A DNA stretch of 11,003 nucleotides from JANYCG01 sp031418395 (lineage in GTDB: Bacteria; Pseudomonadota; Gammaproteobacteria; Burkholderiales; Burkholderiaceae_C). Positions 1 through 6,972 of this stretch are shown in pieces (the first letter of the stretch is position 1; the number at the start of each line of letters is the position of its first letter). The notes beneath the pieces were generated by a model. The model saw nothing but the letters and a program-made list of their open reading frames with translations. It made no database searches and was not told the origin of the DNA. The translations under genes were made by a program, and so were the position numbers. The DNA is taken from the NCBI GenBank assembly GCA_031418395.1, contig JANOXL010000337.1, positions 1 through 11,003 of the forward strand. The letters run 5' to 3'.

Positions 1-1874
1 TGATGGCCTGCACCACCTGCCACGGACCGCAAGGCCGCGCCGGGCCAGACGGGTATTACCCACGCCTTGCAGGAAAACCGGCGCATTACCTCTACAAGCA
101 ATTGCTGGATTTTCGCGATGGGCGGCGGCACTATGGCCCGATGGCCAAGCTGCTGGAACCGCTGAGCGACACCTATTTGTACGAGATCGCGCGGCATTTC
201 TCCGAGTTGGAAGTGCCTTATCCGCCGCCCGCCATAACCTTATCCAATTCACAAGAGCTGCGCCTGGGACAGCAACTCGCTACAGTGGGTGACGCAGCTC
301 GCAAAATACCCGCCTGTGCCGCCTGCCACGGCGCCGCCTTGACGGGCGTTCAGCCCGATGTACCTGGCTTACTGGGCCTGTCACGCGACTACCTGAACGC
401 CCAACTCGGTGGCTGGCGCGATGGGCAACGCGCCGGGCACGCCCCGGATTGCATGGCGACCGTTGCCAAACGCCTCGGGCCACCCGACGTGGCCGCGCTG
501 ACGGCCTGGCTCTCCACCCAGGCGCTGCCAGCCAACGCCAAACCCGTCGCGGCCAGTCCGGTTGACCCCAAGCGGGTGTTTGACCTCGCATGCGCCAAAG
601 CGAGCGCGCCGGCTGTTAATGCAATTCAGGGCAGTGGCGCAACTGCTTCCCCTGTTGCGTCAGGTGCAGCTGGTGTGTCTGATGCGGCACTCGTGTCGAC
701 GTCCCTCGTCGCCAAAGGCGCTTACCTCGCACGCGCTGGTAATTGCATGACCTGCCATACCGCGCAAGGTGGCGTGCCTTACGCTGGAGGACGAGGCATT
801 GACACACCCTTTGGGCAAATCTTTGCGGGCAACCTGACACCCGACAAAACAACGGGCCTGGGCTCCTGGAACGCTAATGACTTCTGGCAGGCCCTGCATC
901 TGGGCAAGTCCAAAAGTGGCCGCCTTCTGTACCCCGCCTTTCCCTACACCAGCTTCACACGGACCACGCGAGAAGACGCTGACGCGCTTTTTGCCTACCT
1001 GCAAAGTCTTCCCGCAGAGTCGGTGCCCAACAAAGCCCATCAGTTGCGCTGGCCCTACAACAGCCAGTGGGCTTTGACGGCCTGGCGCTGGCTGTATTTT
1101 TCGCCGGGTAAATTTGAGGCGGTCAGTGGTAAATCACCAGAGTGGAATCGCGGCGCGTACCTGGTCACGAGCTTGGGCCATTGCAGTGCTTGCCATGCCG
1201 AGCGCAACACCTGGGGGGCCAGCGTCAATTCCGCCAGTTTGGCCGGGGGCGTAATTCCGATGCAGAACTGGTACGCGCCTTCGCTTGCCGCGTCAAAAGA
1301 GGCCAGCCTGGCCGATTGGCGCACCGAAGACATCGTAGCCTTGCTGGGCCATGGCCGGTCAGCTACGGCAGTGGTCAGCGGCCCGATGGCGCAAGTGGTG
1401 CGCGGTAGTACCCAGTTTCTGTCTGGCGCCGATCTTGCGGCCATGGCGGCGTATTTGAAAGATTTGCCACAGTCCAATCCTGCGGCCCAGACACCAGCGC
1501 CCACATCAGCGACACAAAGCCCTCCAAGAGACTCCGTGCCTATGCGCCGTGGCGCCAAACTCTACGAGCAGCACTGCGCCGACTGCCACGGTGCGCAGGG
1601 ACAAGGGGCACCGGGCTTGTATCTGCCCTTGGCGGGCAACCGCGCAGTTACCCTGAACAACCCTGTGAATGTCGTGCAAACCGTGTTGCATGGCGGGTTT
1701 GCACCGGCCACAGCAGGCCATCAGAGGCCTTTCGGCATGCCGCCATTTTTACTGACTTTAAATGATGCCGATGTGGCCTCCGTTGTGGGTTTTGTGCGAT
1801 CCAGTTGGGGTAACCAGGCCAATGCGGTCTCCGAACTCGATATCGGCAAAATCCGCAACCAGACCAAGCCCTGA
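1..1874 (+). CDS. Pentaheme c-type cytochrome, 5'-truncated by window edge (c4-like diheme part fused to AdhB-like triheme part)
   Basis: Periplasmic electron-transfer protein with five CXXCH haem c sites, at residues 3, 105, 248, 394 and 525 counted from the ATG at position 3 (CTTCH, CAACH, CMTCH, CSACH, CADCH). That ATG is probably internal: the first haem motif follows it at once, with no room for a signal peptide, so the true start lies upstream. Domains 1-2 (about 1-175) resemble cytochrome c4/c553 domains, with a YPRLAGKPAHYL-type segment and likely Met ligands M47 and M151. Domains 3-5 (about 238-610) resemble the triheme cytochrome subunit of membrane alcohol/aldehyde dehydrogenases, with TPFGQIFAGNLTPD and YPAFPYTSF motifs; likely Met ligands are M462 and M579. 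Domain 3 shows no obvious distal Met, having Phe313 where AdhB proteins have Met. An Ala/Pro/Ser-rich linker (about 176-235) joins the halves. It probably passes electrons from a dehydrogenase, perhaps encoded upstream, to a terminal oxidase; the partner is not visible. Confidence 0.9.
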   Translation, partial: MACTTCHGPQGRAGPDGYYPRLAGKPAHYLYKQLLDFRDGRRHYGPMAKLLEPLSDTYLYEIARHFSELEVPYPPPAITLSNSQELRLGQQLATVGDAARKIPACAACHGAALTGVQPDVPGLLGLSRDYLNAQLGGWRDGQRAGHAPDCMATVAKRLGPPDVAALTAWLSTQALPANAKPVAASPVDPKRVFDLACAKASAPAVNAIQGSGATASPVASGAAGVSDAALVSTSLVAKGAYLARAGNCMTCHTAQGGVPYAGGRGIDTPFGQIFAGNLTPDKTTGLGSWNANDFWQALHLGKSKSGRLLYPAFPYTSFTRTTREDADALFAYLQSLPAESVPNKAHQLRWPYNSQWALTAWRWLYFSPGKFEAVSGKSPEWNRGAYLVTSLGHCSACHAERNTWGASVNSASLAGGVIPMQNWYAPSLAASKEASLADWRTEDIVALLGHGRSATAVVSGPMAQVVRGSTQFLSGADLAAMAAYLKDLPQSNPAAQTPAPTSATQSPPRDSVPMRRGAKLYEQHCADCHGAQGQGAPGLYLPLAGNRAVTLNNPVNVVQTVLHGGFAPATAGHQRPFGMPPFLLTLNDADVASVVGFVRSSWGNQANAVSELDIGKIRNQTKP

Positions 1875-1905
1875 GGTATTTGTCCATTCGCCGTTTTGCC
1901 GTTTT

Positions 1906-1924
1906 GTGCCACTTTTTGTGGCGC
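1906..1924 (+). terminator. Possible hairpin after the cytochrome gene (weak terminator candidate)
   Basis: The 151-bp gap between the cytochrome stop and the nucleotidase start contains a short inverted repeat. GTGCCAC pairs with GTGGCGC across a TTTTT loop, giving seven base pairs including one G-U. The hairpin starts 32 bases after the stop codon. No T-run follows it, so it does not meet the usual rule for an intrinsic terminator; it could be a weak terminator, an mRNA 3'-end stabiliser or chance. The rest of the gap should hold the promoter of the nucleotidase gene. A GATAAT hexamer lies at 1933-1938, but I see no convincing -35 box at the right distance. Confidence 0.25.
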
Positions 1925-2025
1925 GGGCGGTGGATAATTGGCAGAATATCGGCACGCTGCGTCCGCCTAGTCGCTCAGCCACTTTGCCTCTTTTTACCTA
2001 TCCGCCCCCAACACATCAGGCCCCC

Positions 2026-3657
2026 ATGAGAACCGTCAAACTGCTTGCCGCTACGTTGTTGCTCACACTGCTAGCCAGTTGCGCCGGGCCGGGCGGTTTT
2101 GAAAAAGACAAAACCTACCGCATCACCATCCTGCATACCAATGACCACCATGGCCGTTTCTGGAAAAACAGCGATGGCGAATACGGCATGGCAGCCCGAA
2201 AAACAGTAGTCGACGCCATCCGCAAAGAGGTAGCGGCAGCCGGTGGGCACAGCCTTTTGCTCGACGGGGGTGATGTCAATACCGGTGTGCCAGAGTCTGA
2301 TCTGCAAGATGCCGTACCCGACTTCAGAGGCATGAACCTGCTGGGTTACGACGCTATGGCCGTGGGCAACCACGAGTTTGACAAACCCTTGATCGTGCTC
2401 AAAATGCAGCGCGATTTGATCAAGTTTCCGATGCTTTCGGCCAACATCTACGAGGGCGGCCAGCGCATGTTTGAGCCCTACAAGATTTTCAACCTGGGTG
2501 GCGTGCGCGTCGGTGTCATGGGCCTGACCACGGAAGACACCAAAAAGATGGTGCTGCCTGAGAACGTGAAAACCGTCGAGTTCCGCAATGTCATTGACGA
2601 GGCAGCCAAAGTCGTCCCCGAATTGCGTGGCAAGGCCGACATCGTTATCGCCACCACTCACATGGGCCACTATCAGAATGGCGTGCACGGCAGCAATGCT
2701 GCCGGCGACGTGGAGATGGCACGCGCCGTTAACGGCCTGGACCTGGTGGTGGGCGGGCACACCCAAAACCCGGCCTGCATGAAGGCAGAAAACGTAATTG
2801 ACCGTGAGTATGTACCCGGCGCCGAATGCAAGCCTGATCGCCAGAACGGCACCTGGATTGTGCAGGCGCACGAATGGGGCAAATACGTGGGACGCGCTGA
2901 TTTCGAGTTTCGCAATGGCGAATTCAAGCTGGTGAAGTACGCTTTGATCCCCATCAACCTGATGAAAACCGTACGCGCTGCCGATGGCAAAACCAGCAAA
3001 CAACCTTACACGGTTCAAATTGAAGAAGACGCAACGATGCTCGCCATGCTGGCCCCTTACCAGGAGTTCGGCCAGCAGAAGTTGGGCTTGGAAATTGGCG
3101 CAACGGATGGCAAGCTGGACGGCGACCGCAACGTGGTACGCGCCAAACCGGCCCCCTTGGCGTTGCTGGTGTGCCGCGCCATGATGCAGCGCACCAACGC
3201 CGACTTTTGCGTGCTGAACGGCGGCGGCATTCGTGACTCCTTGCCGGCCGGCAAAATCACCTACCGCGACGTACTCAAGGTGCAACCCTTTGGCAATACC
3301 ATCGCTACCGTGGATTTCACCGGGCGCGAAGTGATGGACTACCTGAACGCTTCGGCAAAAATGTCCGCTGGGTCCGGCGCCTTCGGTCAGTTCGCCGGCG
3401 TTGAACTGGTCATTACCGGTAACACTGTCACCAGCGCACGCATCAAGGGTGCGCCAATCGACGCACAAAAGACCTACCGTTTGGCGGTCAACAATTTTCA
3501 GGCCACCGGCGGCGATGGTTACCCCAGAATTGCCGCCCACCCCACGTATGTCAACACCGGCTACGTCGATGCCGATGTTTTGCGGGCCTTCATCAGTGCC
3601 AACAACCCGCTCAGGACGGCGGATTTCGATCCCGGCAATAGTGTTGTGCGCCGATGA
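2026..3657 (+). CDS. Lipoprotein 5'-nucleotidase / metallophosphatase (UshA family)
   Basis: Dinuclear-metal phosphoesterase that hydrolyses 5'-nucleotides and possibly UDP-sugars or NAD breakdown products in the periplasm, salvaging nucleoside and phosphate. The 543 residues match the family length (E. coli UshA 550). The N-terminus is a lipoprotein signal with lipobox LASC and Cys19 as lipidation site; Ala at +2 predicts the outer membrane. The metallophosphatase domain carries the metal-binding motifs in order: HTNDHHG (37-43), DGGD (80-83), GNHE (114-117), THMGH (211-215) and GGHTQ (243-247). The C-terminal nucleotide-specificity domain has NGGGIRD (398-403) and GDGYPRI near 497. The ATG at 2026 is chosen because it gives the lipobox signal; the frame stays open back to about 1762, but that part overlaps the cytochrome gene and shows no signal peptide. 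The ribosome binding site is only a weak AGG at 2018-2020. Exact substrate unknown. Confidence 0.93.
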   Translation: MRTVKLLAATLLLTLLASCAGPGGFEKDKTYRITILHTNDHHGRFWKNSDGEYGMAARKTVVDAIRKEVAAAGGHSLLLDGGDVNTGVPESDLQDAVPDFRGMNLLGYDAMAVGNHEFDKPLIVLKMQRDLIKFPMLSANIYEGGQRMFEPYKIFNLGGVRVGVMGLTTEDTKKMVLPENVKTVEFRNVIDEAAKVVPELRGKADIVIATTHMGHYQNGVHGSNAAGDVEMARAVNGLDLVVGGHTQNPACMKAENVIDREYVPGAECKPDRQNGTWIVQAHEWGKYVGRADFEFRNGEFKLVKYALIPINLMKTVRAADGKTSKQPYTVQIEEDATMLAMLAPYQEFGQQKLGLEIGATDGKLDGDRNVVRAKPAPLALLVCRAMMQRTNADFCVLNGGGIRDSLPAGKITYRDVLKVQPFGNTIATVDFTGREVMDYLNASAKMSAGSGAFGQFAGVELVITGNTVTSARIKGAPIDAQKTYRLAVNNFQATGGDGYPRIAAHPTYVNTGYVDADVLRAFISANNPLRTADFDPGNSVVRR

Positions 3658-3684
3658 TTTGCGTTTCAAAAATTACCAACTCAG

Positions 3685-3690
3685 AAGGAG
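3685..3690 (+). promoter_or_regulatory. Strong Shine-Dalgarno for the 46-residue gene
   Basis: AAGGAG lies six bases before the ATG at 3697, a near-perfect ribosome binding site and the strongest in this window. It is the main reason to call the short frame that follows a real gene. Confidence 0.8.
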
Positions 3691-3696
3691 AAAACC

Positions 3697-3837
3697 ATGG
3701 CTAAAGGTCAGCAAAACAACAAGATGGTGAAGAAACCCAAAAAGGACACATCGCCACCTAAACCCGTCTCACCCGATGCGGTTCGCCCCACCATCACCAC
3801 GGTGGTCCCGATACGTGGCAAGCTGAAAAACAAGTAA
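3697..3837 (+). CDS. Small lysine- and proline-rich hypothetical protein (46 aa)
   Basis: A short frame of 46 codons starting MAKGQQNNK and ending GKLKNK, between the nucleotidase (39 bp upstream) and the histidine kinase (21 bp downstream). An AAGGAG ribosome binding site at ideal spacing supports translation. The product is very basic: about ten Lys and two Arg, only one Asp pair-equivalent (two Asp, no Glu). It has a low-complexity middle (KKPKK, SPPKPVSP) and a slightly hydrophobic stretch TITTVVPI (about 32-39). There is no Cys, signal peptide or membrane segment. I recall, but cannot check here, similar MAKGQ...KKPKK-type small basic proteins of unknown function in proteobacteria. A nucleic-acid or ribosome association would fit the charge but is inference. 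It may share a transcript with the downstream kinase. Function unknown. Confidence 0.75.
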   Translation: MAKGQQNNKMVKKPKKDTSPPKPVSPDAVRPTITTVVPIRGKLKNK

Positions 3838-3858
3838 TCCATCCCGCGTCTGCCGGGG

Positions 3859-5451
3859 ATGCCCAAAAAACCTTCGGCCAAAGGTCAACTCCAGGCCGAA
3901 CTGGCGCTGCAAAACGAGGCTTTGCGTTACAGCCAGCGCATGGCCGAAGGTGCGCTTGAGCGATTCGCCACCTTGTTTTCCAACGTGCCACTGGCCTTGT
4001 TGGTCGTCGATGAAAACAGCCTGGTTCTGGAATGCAATGCGATGGCCTTGTCGCACTTCAGACCCGAAGAGCGCGACCCGCCGCTGAACTTCCTCTTTCC
4101 GCTGGTGCTGCCTGTGCACCAACCACGCGTTGCACAGGCGTTCATTGACGCCAAAACCGGGGGCAACAGCAAACTTGAAGCTGTTGTGTTCAGCAGCGGC
4201 AGCTCCAGCCTGACAGCCGACCTGCACATCGCCCGCATTGAGAATCCGCAGGATGACTTGGCGAATTTCATCTGTGCCGTGGTGGATCAGGGCCCGCTAC
4301 ACACGCAGATCGCGCAAAAAGAAATGCTTGAAGCCCAACTGCGTGAGTCGCAGAAAATGCAGGCCATCGGCACCTTGGCGGGCGGCATCGCGCATGATTT
4401 CAACAATATTTTGGGTGCGATTTTGGGCAACGCGGAACTCGCCCGCCAAGATGCGGGGGCCGACTCTGCGGCGCAGATCAGCCTGTTGGAGATTGAAAAA
4501 GCAGCTCGGCGAGCACGTGATCTGGTCAGTCAAATCCTGACCTTCAGCCGCAAGGAGCCGCTCGCGCGCAGTGTCATTGATCTTGTGCCCGTGGTGCAGG
4601 AAGCGGCGCGATTGGTTCGAGTGGGTTTACCGCCTGGTATTGACTGCCGCGTAGAAATCAAAGCGGTTTTGGCGACGGCGTTGGCTGACGCGACCCAGAT
4701 TCAACAGGCACTGTTAAATCTGTGTACCAACGCAGTTCAGGCGATTGGCGCGGGCCCCGGTCACATCGACATTTCTCTCGACGCTGACACGCAGGCCGTT
4801 CGGATTGCCGTGAATGACACAGGCATTGGCATGGACACCGAAACACAAACCCGTGTGTTCGAGCCGTTCTTTACCACCAAGCCCACCGACCAAGGCACCG
4901 GTCTGGGCCTCGCGGTGGTTCACGGCATCATGCGCGCACATGAGGGCACGGTCTCTGTACGCAGCACGCCGGGTGAAGGCAGCGTCTTCACACTGTCTTT
5001 TCCGCTGGTGACAGGTGTCGAACCAGTTGCACGGGCTGAAAGCACCAACAACCTCACGACGGCAGATGGCGCGGGTCGCCACATTTTGTATGTGGATGAC
5101 GATCAGGCTTTAGTCTTCCTGGTGCAGCGCGCGTTAACGCGTCGGGGGTATCGTGTGAGCACGTTTACAAATCCACGTGCGGCGCTTGAAGCGCTGAAGT
5201 CCAATCCTGATAACTTCGACATTCTGGTGACCGACTACAACATGCCGGGGTTCAGCGGCATCGAACTTTTGCACGAAGCAAAAGCCGTCCGCCCGGATTT
5301 GCCGGTGGCGCTGGCTTCTGGCTACGTCACGGCAGAGATTGAGCAAAACGCATTGGCCGCTGGCGCGAGCGCCTTGATTCGCAAACCCAATGGCGTCGAC
5401 GAACTGGCCGATGTCGTGCAAGGACTGGTTCAGGGCAAGGTGGTGGTTTGA
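3859..5451 (+). CDS. Soluble hybrid sensor histidine kinase with PAS-like input and C-terminal receiver
   Basis: Cytoplasmic two-component sensor of 530 residues with no membrane segment. Order of parts: a short Gln/Leu-rich helix (about 8-34) that may form a coiled coil; a PAS-like sensor region (about 35-145, LLVVDENSLVLECNAMAL); a HisKA dimerisation domain with the phospho-accepting His179 in GGIAHDFNN; and a HATPase_c domain with N box Asn291, F box FEPFF from 334, G1 Asp320-Gly322-Gly324 and G2 GTGLGL 346-351. The C-terminal receiver (about 408-525) has the acidic triad Asp413-Asp414-Asp415, phospho-acceptor Asp459 and Lys509. All catalytic residues are present. There is no output domain and no separate response regulator nearby, so phosphate would have to pass to an unseen partner, or the receiver serves feedback. 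The GGIAHDFNN H box is typical of NtrB-like and hybrid kinases. The ATG at 3859 has a poor ribosome binding site; Met28 is the next option. Signal unknown. Confidence 0.92.
   Translation: MPKKPSAKGQLQAELALQNEALRYSQRMAEGALERFATLFSNVPLALLVVDENSLVLECNAMALSHFRPEERDPPLNFLFPLVLPVHQPRVAQAFIDAKTGGNSKLEAVVFSSGSSSLTADLHIARIENPQDDLANFICAVVDQGPLHTQIAQKEMLEAQLRESQKMQAIGTLAGGIAHDFNNILGAILGNAELARQDAGADSAAQISLLEIEKAARRARDLVSQILTFSRKEPLARSVIDLVPVVQEAARLVRVGLPPGIDCRVEIKAVLATALADATQIQQALLNLCTNAVQAIGAGPGHIDISLDADTQAVRIAVNDTGIGMDTETQTRVFEPFFTTKPTDQGTGLGLAVVHGIMRAHEGTVSVRSTPGEGSVFTLSFPLVTGVEPVARAESTNNLTTADGAGRHILYVDDDQALVFLVQRALTRRGYRVSTFTNPRAALEALKSNPDNFDILVTDYNMPGFSGIELLHEAKAVRPDLPVALASGYVTAEIEQNALAAGASALIRKPNGVDELADVVQGLVQGKVVV
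5437..5451 (+). promoter_or_regulatory. Ribosome binding site and TTGA stop/start overlap coupling the kinase to rluA
   Basis: AAGG at 5437-5440, inside the end of the kinase gene, lies seven bases before TTG at 5448-5450. The kinase stop TGA occupies 5449-5451, so the two genes overlap by four bases. The rluA frame has no ATG between here and its conserved N-terminus, so TTG is the best supported start, and translation is probably coupled to the kinase. Confidence 0.6.
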
Positions 5452-6110
5452 GCCACCTACACAGTGGCTTTTCATTGCTCTATGAAGATGCTGCCCTTCT
5501 GGTGCTCGACAAACCCTCTGGCCTCTTGTGCGTGCCGGGACGCGGTGCCGAAAAACAGGATTGTTTGAGCGCCCGTGTGCAAGCGGTATACCCCGACGCA
5601 CTCGTCGTTCATCGCCTGGACATGGCCACCTCAGGTTTGGTGTTGATGGCGCGTGGCCTCGACAACCAACGTCGTTTGAGCGCTGCATTTGAAGCCCGCG
5701 AAGTGGGCAAGCGTTACGTGGCCTGGGTGGCAGGTGTCTTGGTTCATGCTGATGACGAGTGGTCAACCATCGACATGCCCATTGCCGCTGACTGGCCCCG
5801 GCGACCTCGGCAAGTCGTCGATCACGTCAACGGTAAACCCAGCACGACGCGTTGGCGACTTGCCCCCCTCAACGCGCAAAGTCACGACAGCTCGACCAGT
5901 CGAATCGAACTCGAGCCAGTCACGGGCAGAACCCACCAATTGCGAGTCCATCTGGCAGCGATCGGTCATCCTATTCTGGGTGATGCGCTTTATAGTGACG
6001 CATCAACAACCCAGAGCGCGAAACGCTTGATGCTGCATGCGGCGACCTTGAGTTTGGCGCATCCGCAAAACAAGGCGGCATTGAATTTTGAAAGTTCAGT
6101 GCCCTTTTAA
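5448..6110 (+). CDS. rluA: RluA-family pseudouridine synthase (23S rRNA/tRNA)
   Basis: Isomerises specific uridines to pseudouridine in RNA. E. coli RluA acts on 23S rRNA U746 and on U32 of several tRNAs. The 220 residues match the length of E. coli RluA (219) and resemble it throughout: KPSGLLCVPG near the N-terminus, the catalytic motif HRLDMATSG with nucleophilic Asp58, the ADWPRRP segment, the GRTHQLRVH substrate-binding motif and GHPILGD. The protein has no S4 domain, as in RluA and unlike RluB-F or RluC/D. The start is TTG at 5448, overlapping the kinase stop; the alternative TTG at about 5475 would cut into the conserved region. Placement behind a kinase need not mean a shared role. 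The RluA assignment is more secure than the exact target sites. Confidence 0.92.
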   Translation: MSHLHSGFSLLYEDAALLVLDKPSGLLCVPGRGAEKQDCLSARVQAVYPDALVVHRLDMATSGLVLMARGLDNQRRLSAAFEAREVGKRYVAWVAGVLVHADDEWSTIDMPIAADWPRRPRQVVDHVNGKPSTTRWRLAPLNAQSHDSSTSRIELEPVTGRTHQLRVHLAAIGHPILGDALYSDASTTQSAKRLMLHAATLSLAHPQNKAALNFESSVPF

Positions 6111-6118
6111 AAACCAAA

Positions 6119-6139
6119 TAGCTATACTTATGATAGCTT
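6119..6139. repeat. AT-rich inverted repeat between rluA and the SDR gene
   Basis: AGCTAT (6120-6125) and ATAGCT (6133-6138) form a perfect six-base inverted repeat around a seven-base spacer. It lies in an AT-rich stretch that stands out from the GC-rich surroundings. Overlapping hexamers TATACT (6123-6128) and TATGAT (6129-6134) could act as a -10 box for the SDR gene, about 30 bases upstream of its ATG; no good -35 box is visible. It could be an operator, a promoter, a weak hairpin or the remnant of a dispersed chromosomal repeat. Confidence 0.35.
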
Positions 6140-6164
6140 ATATCGCAACAATCCACTGACTCCC

Positions 6165-6962
6165 ATGGCAAAACACCTCTACATCCTCACCGGCGCCTCG
6201 CGCGGGCTGGGTTTCGCAATGGCACAGCAGTTGCTGCACGCCGACCACTATTTGCTGTGTATTTCCCGCAAGGAAAACGCCCAACTCGCGGAACTCGCCA
6301 AGGCCAAGGCTTGCGCCATCGAGCAGTAGCCATTGAATCTTGATCACGGGTTTGAAGCCGCCGCCATGCTGAAACAATGGCTGGCGCAACGTGCTAAAAA
6401 AAAGGGATCGTCAGCGCCCTTCCAAAGCGCCACCTTGATCAACAACGCGGCCCTCCTGCCCACCATCGCACCTTTGAGCGCTTCTGATCCGGCTGAGATT
6501 GCCACTGTGCTGCGGGTTGGTTTGGAGGCCCCCATGCAGTTGTGCGGTGCATTTTTGAGTGGCACAGAGGCTTGGCAAGGCGCCGCTGGGGAGACGACAC
6601 TCCAGCGCCGTGTGCTGAACATCTCCAGTGGCCTGGGACGCAACGCGATGGCGTCGCAATCTATCTACTGTGCGACCAAGGCTGGCATGGACCATTTCAC
6701 CCGCTGCCTCGCCATGGAAGAGGCTATCAAGCCCGGCGGCGCAAAAGTGTGCTCCATGGCACCCGGCGTCATTGACACCGACATGCAAATCCAACTGCGC
6801 GGCGCCAACGCCGCCTCTTTTCCCGACCAAGGTCGATTTCTCGACCTCAAGGCAAATGGTCACCTCTCAAGCGCAGAAGACTGCGCCCGTCAATTGTTGC
6901 GCTACCTGAATCACGCTGACTTCGGCAGCACGCCCATTGCCGACCTGCGCGAGCTGGTTTGA
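6165..6962 (+). pseudogene. Short-chain dehydrogenase/reductase (SDR) interrupted by an in-frame TAG at codon 55
   Basis: A classical SDR of NAD(P)-dependent oxidoreductases, 265 residues if read through. The frame from ATG 6165 starts MAKHLYILTGASRGLG, containing the TGxxxGxG dinucleotide motif (9-16), then meets TAG at 6327-6329. The same frame resumes at once and stays open to the TGA at 6960-6962. It holds all remaining SDR landmarks: NNAA (93-96), the NISS strand with catalytic Ser near 155, YCATK with Tyr168 and Lys172, and the PGVIDTDM segment. Both halves are conserved in one frame, so this is a single nonsense change, a sequencing error or a read-through codon, not a frameshift. A restart at TTG 6333 or ATG 6366 would lack the nucleotide-binding N-terminus and is unlikely to give an active enzyme. 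No strong ribosome binding site is seen. The overall pattern resembles sepiapterin/benzil reductase-like SDRs, but the substrate is unknown. Confidence 0.8.
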
Positions 6963-6972
6963 AGAACCATGG

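Noticed and set aside
1913..1938. Sigma-70 promoter for the nucleotidase gene with GATAAT as -10
   Set aside because: The nearest TTG-type -35 hexamers are 14 or 23 bases away, not near 17, so no promoter is claimed.
1762..2025. Longer N-terminus for the nucleotidase (start at 1762)
   Set aside because: It would overlap the cytochrome gene and put the lipoprotein signal inside the protein; the ATG at 2026 gives a proper lipobox.
2071..3669. Long minus-strand open frame (about 532 codons) opposite the nucleotidase
   Set aside because: It is the antisense shadow of a strongly supported UshA-family gene in GC-rich DNA; its protein is His/Gly/Val-rich without a recognisable domain.
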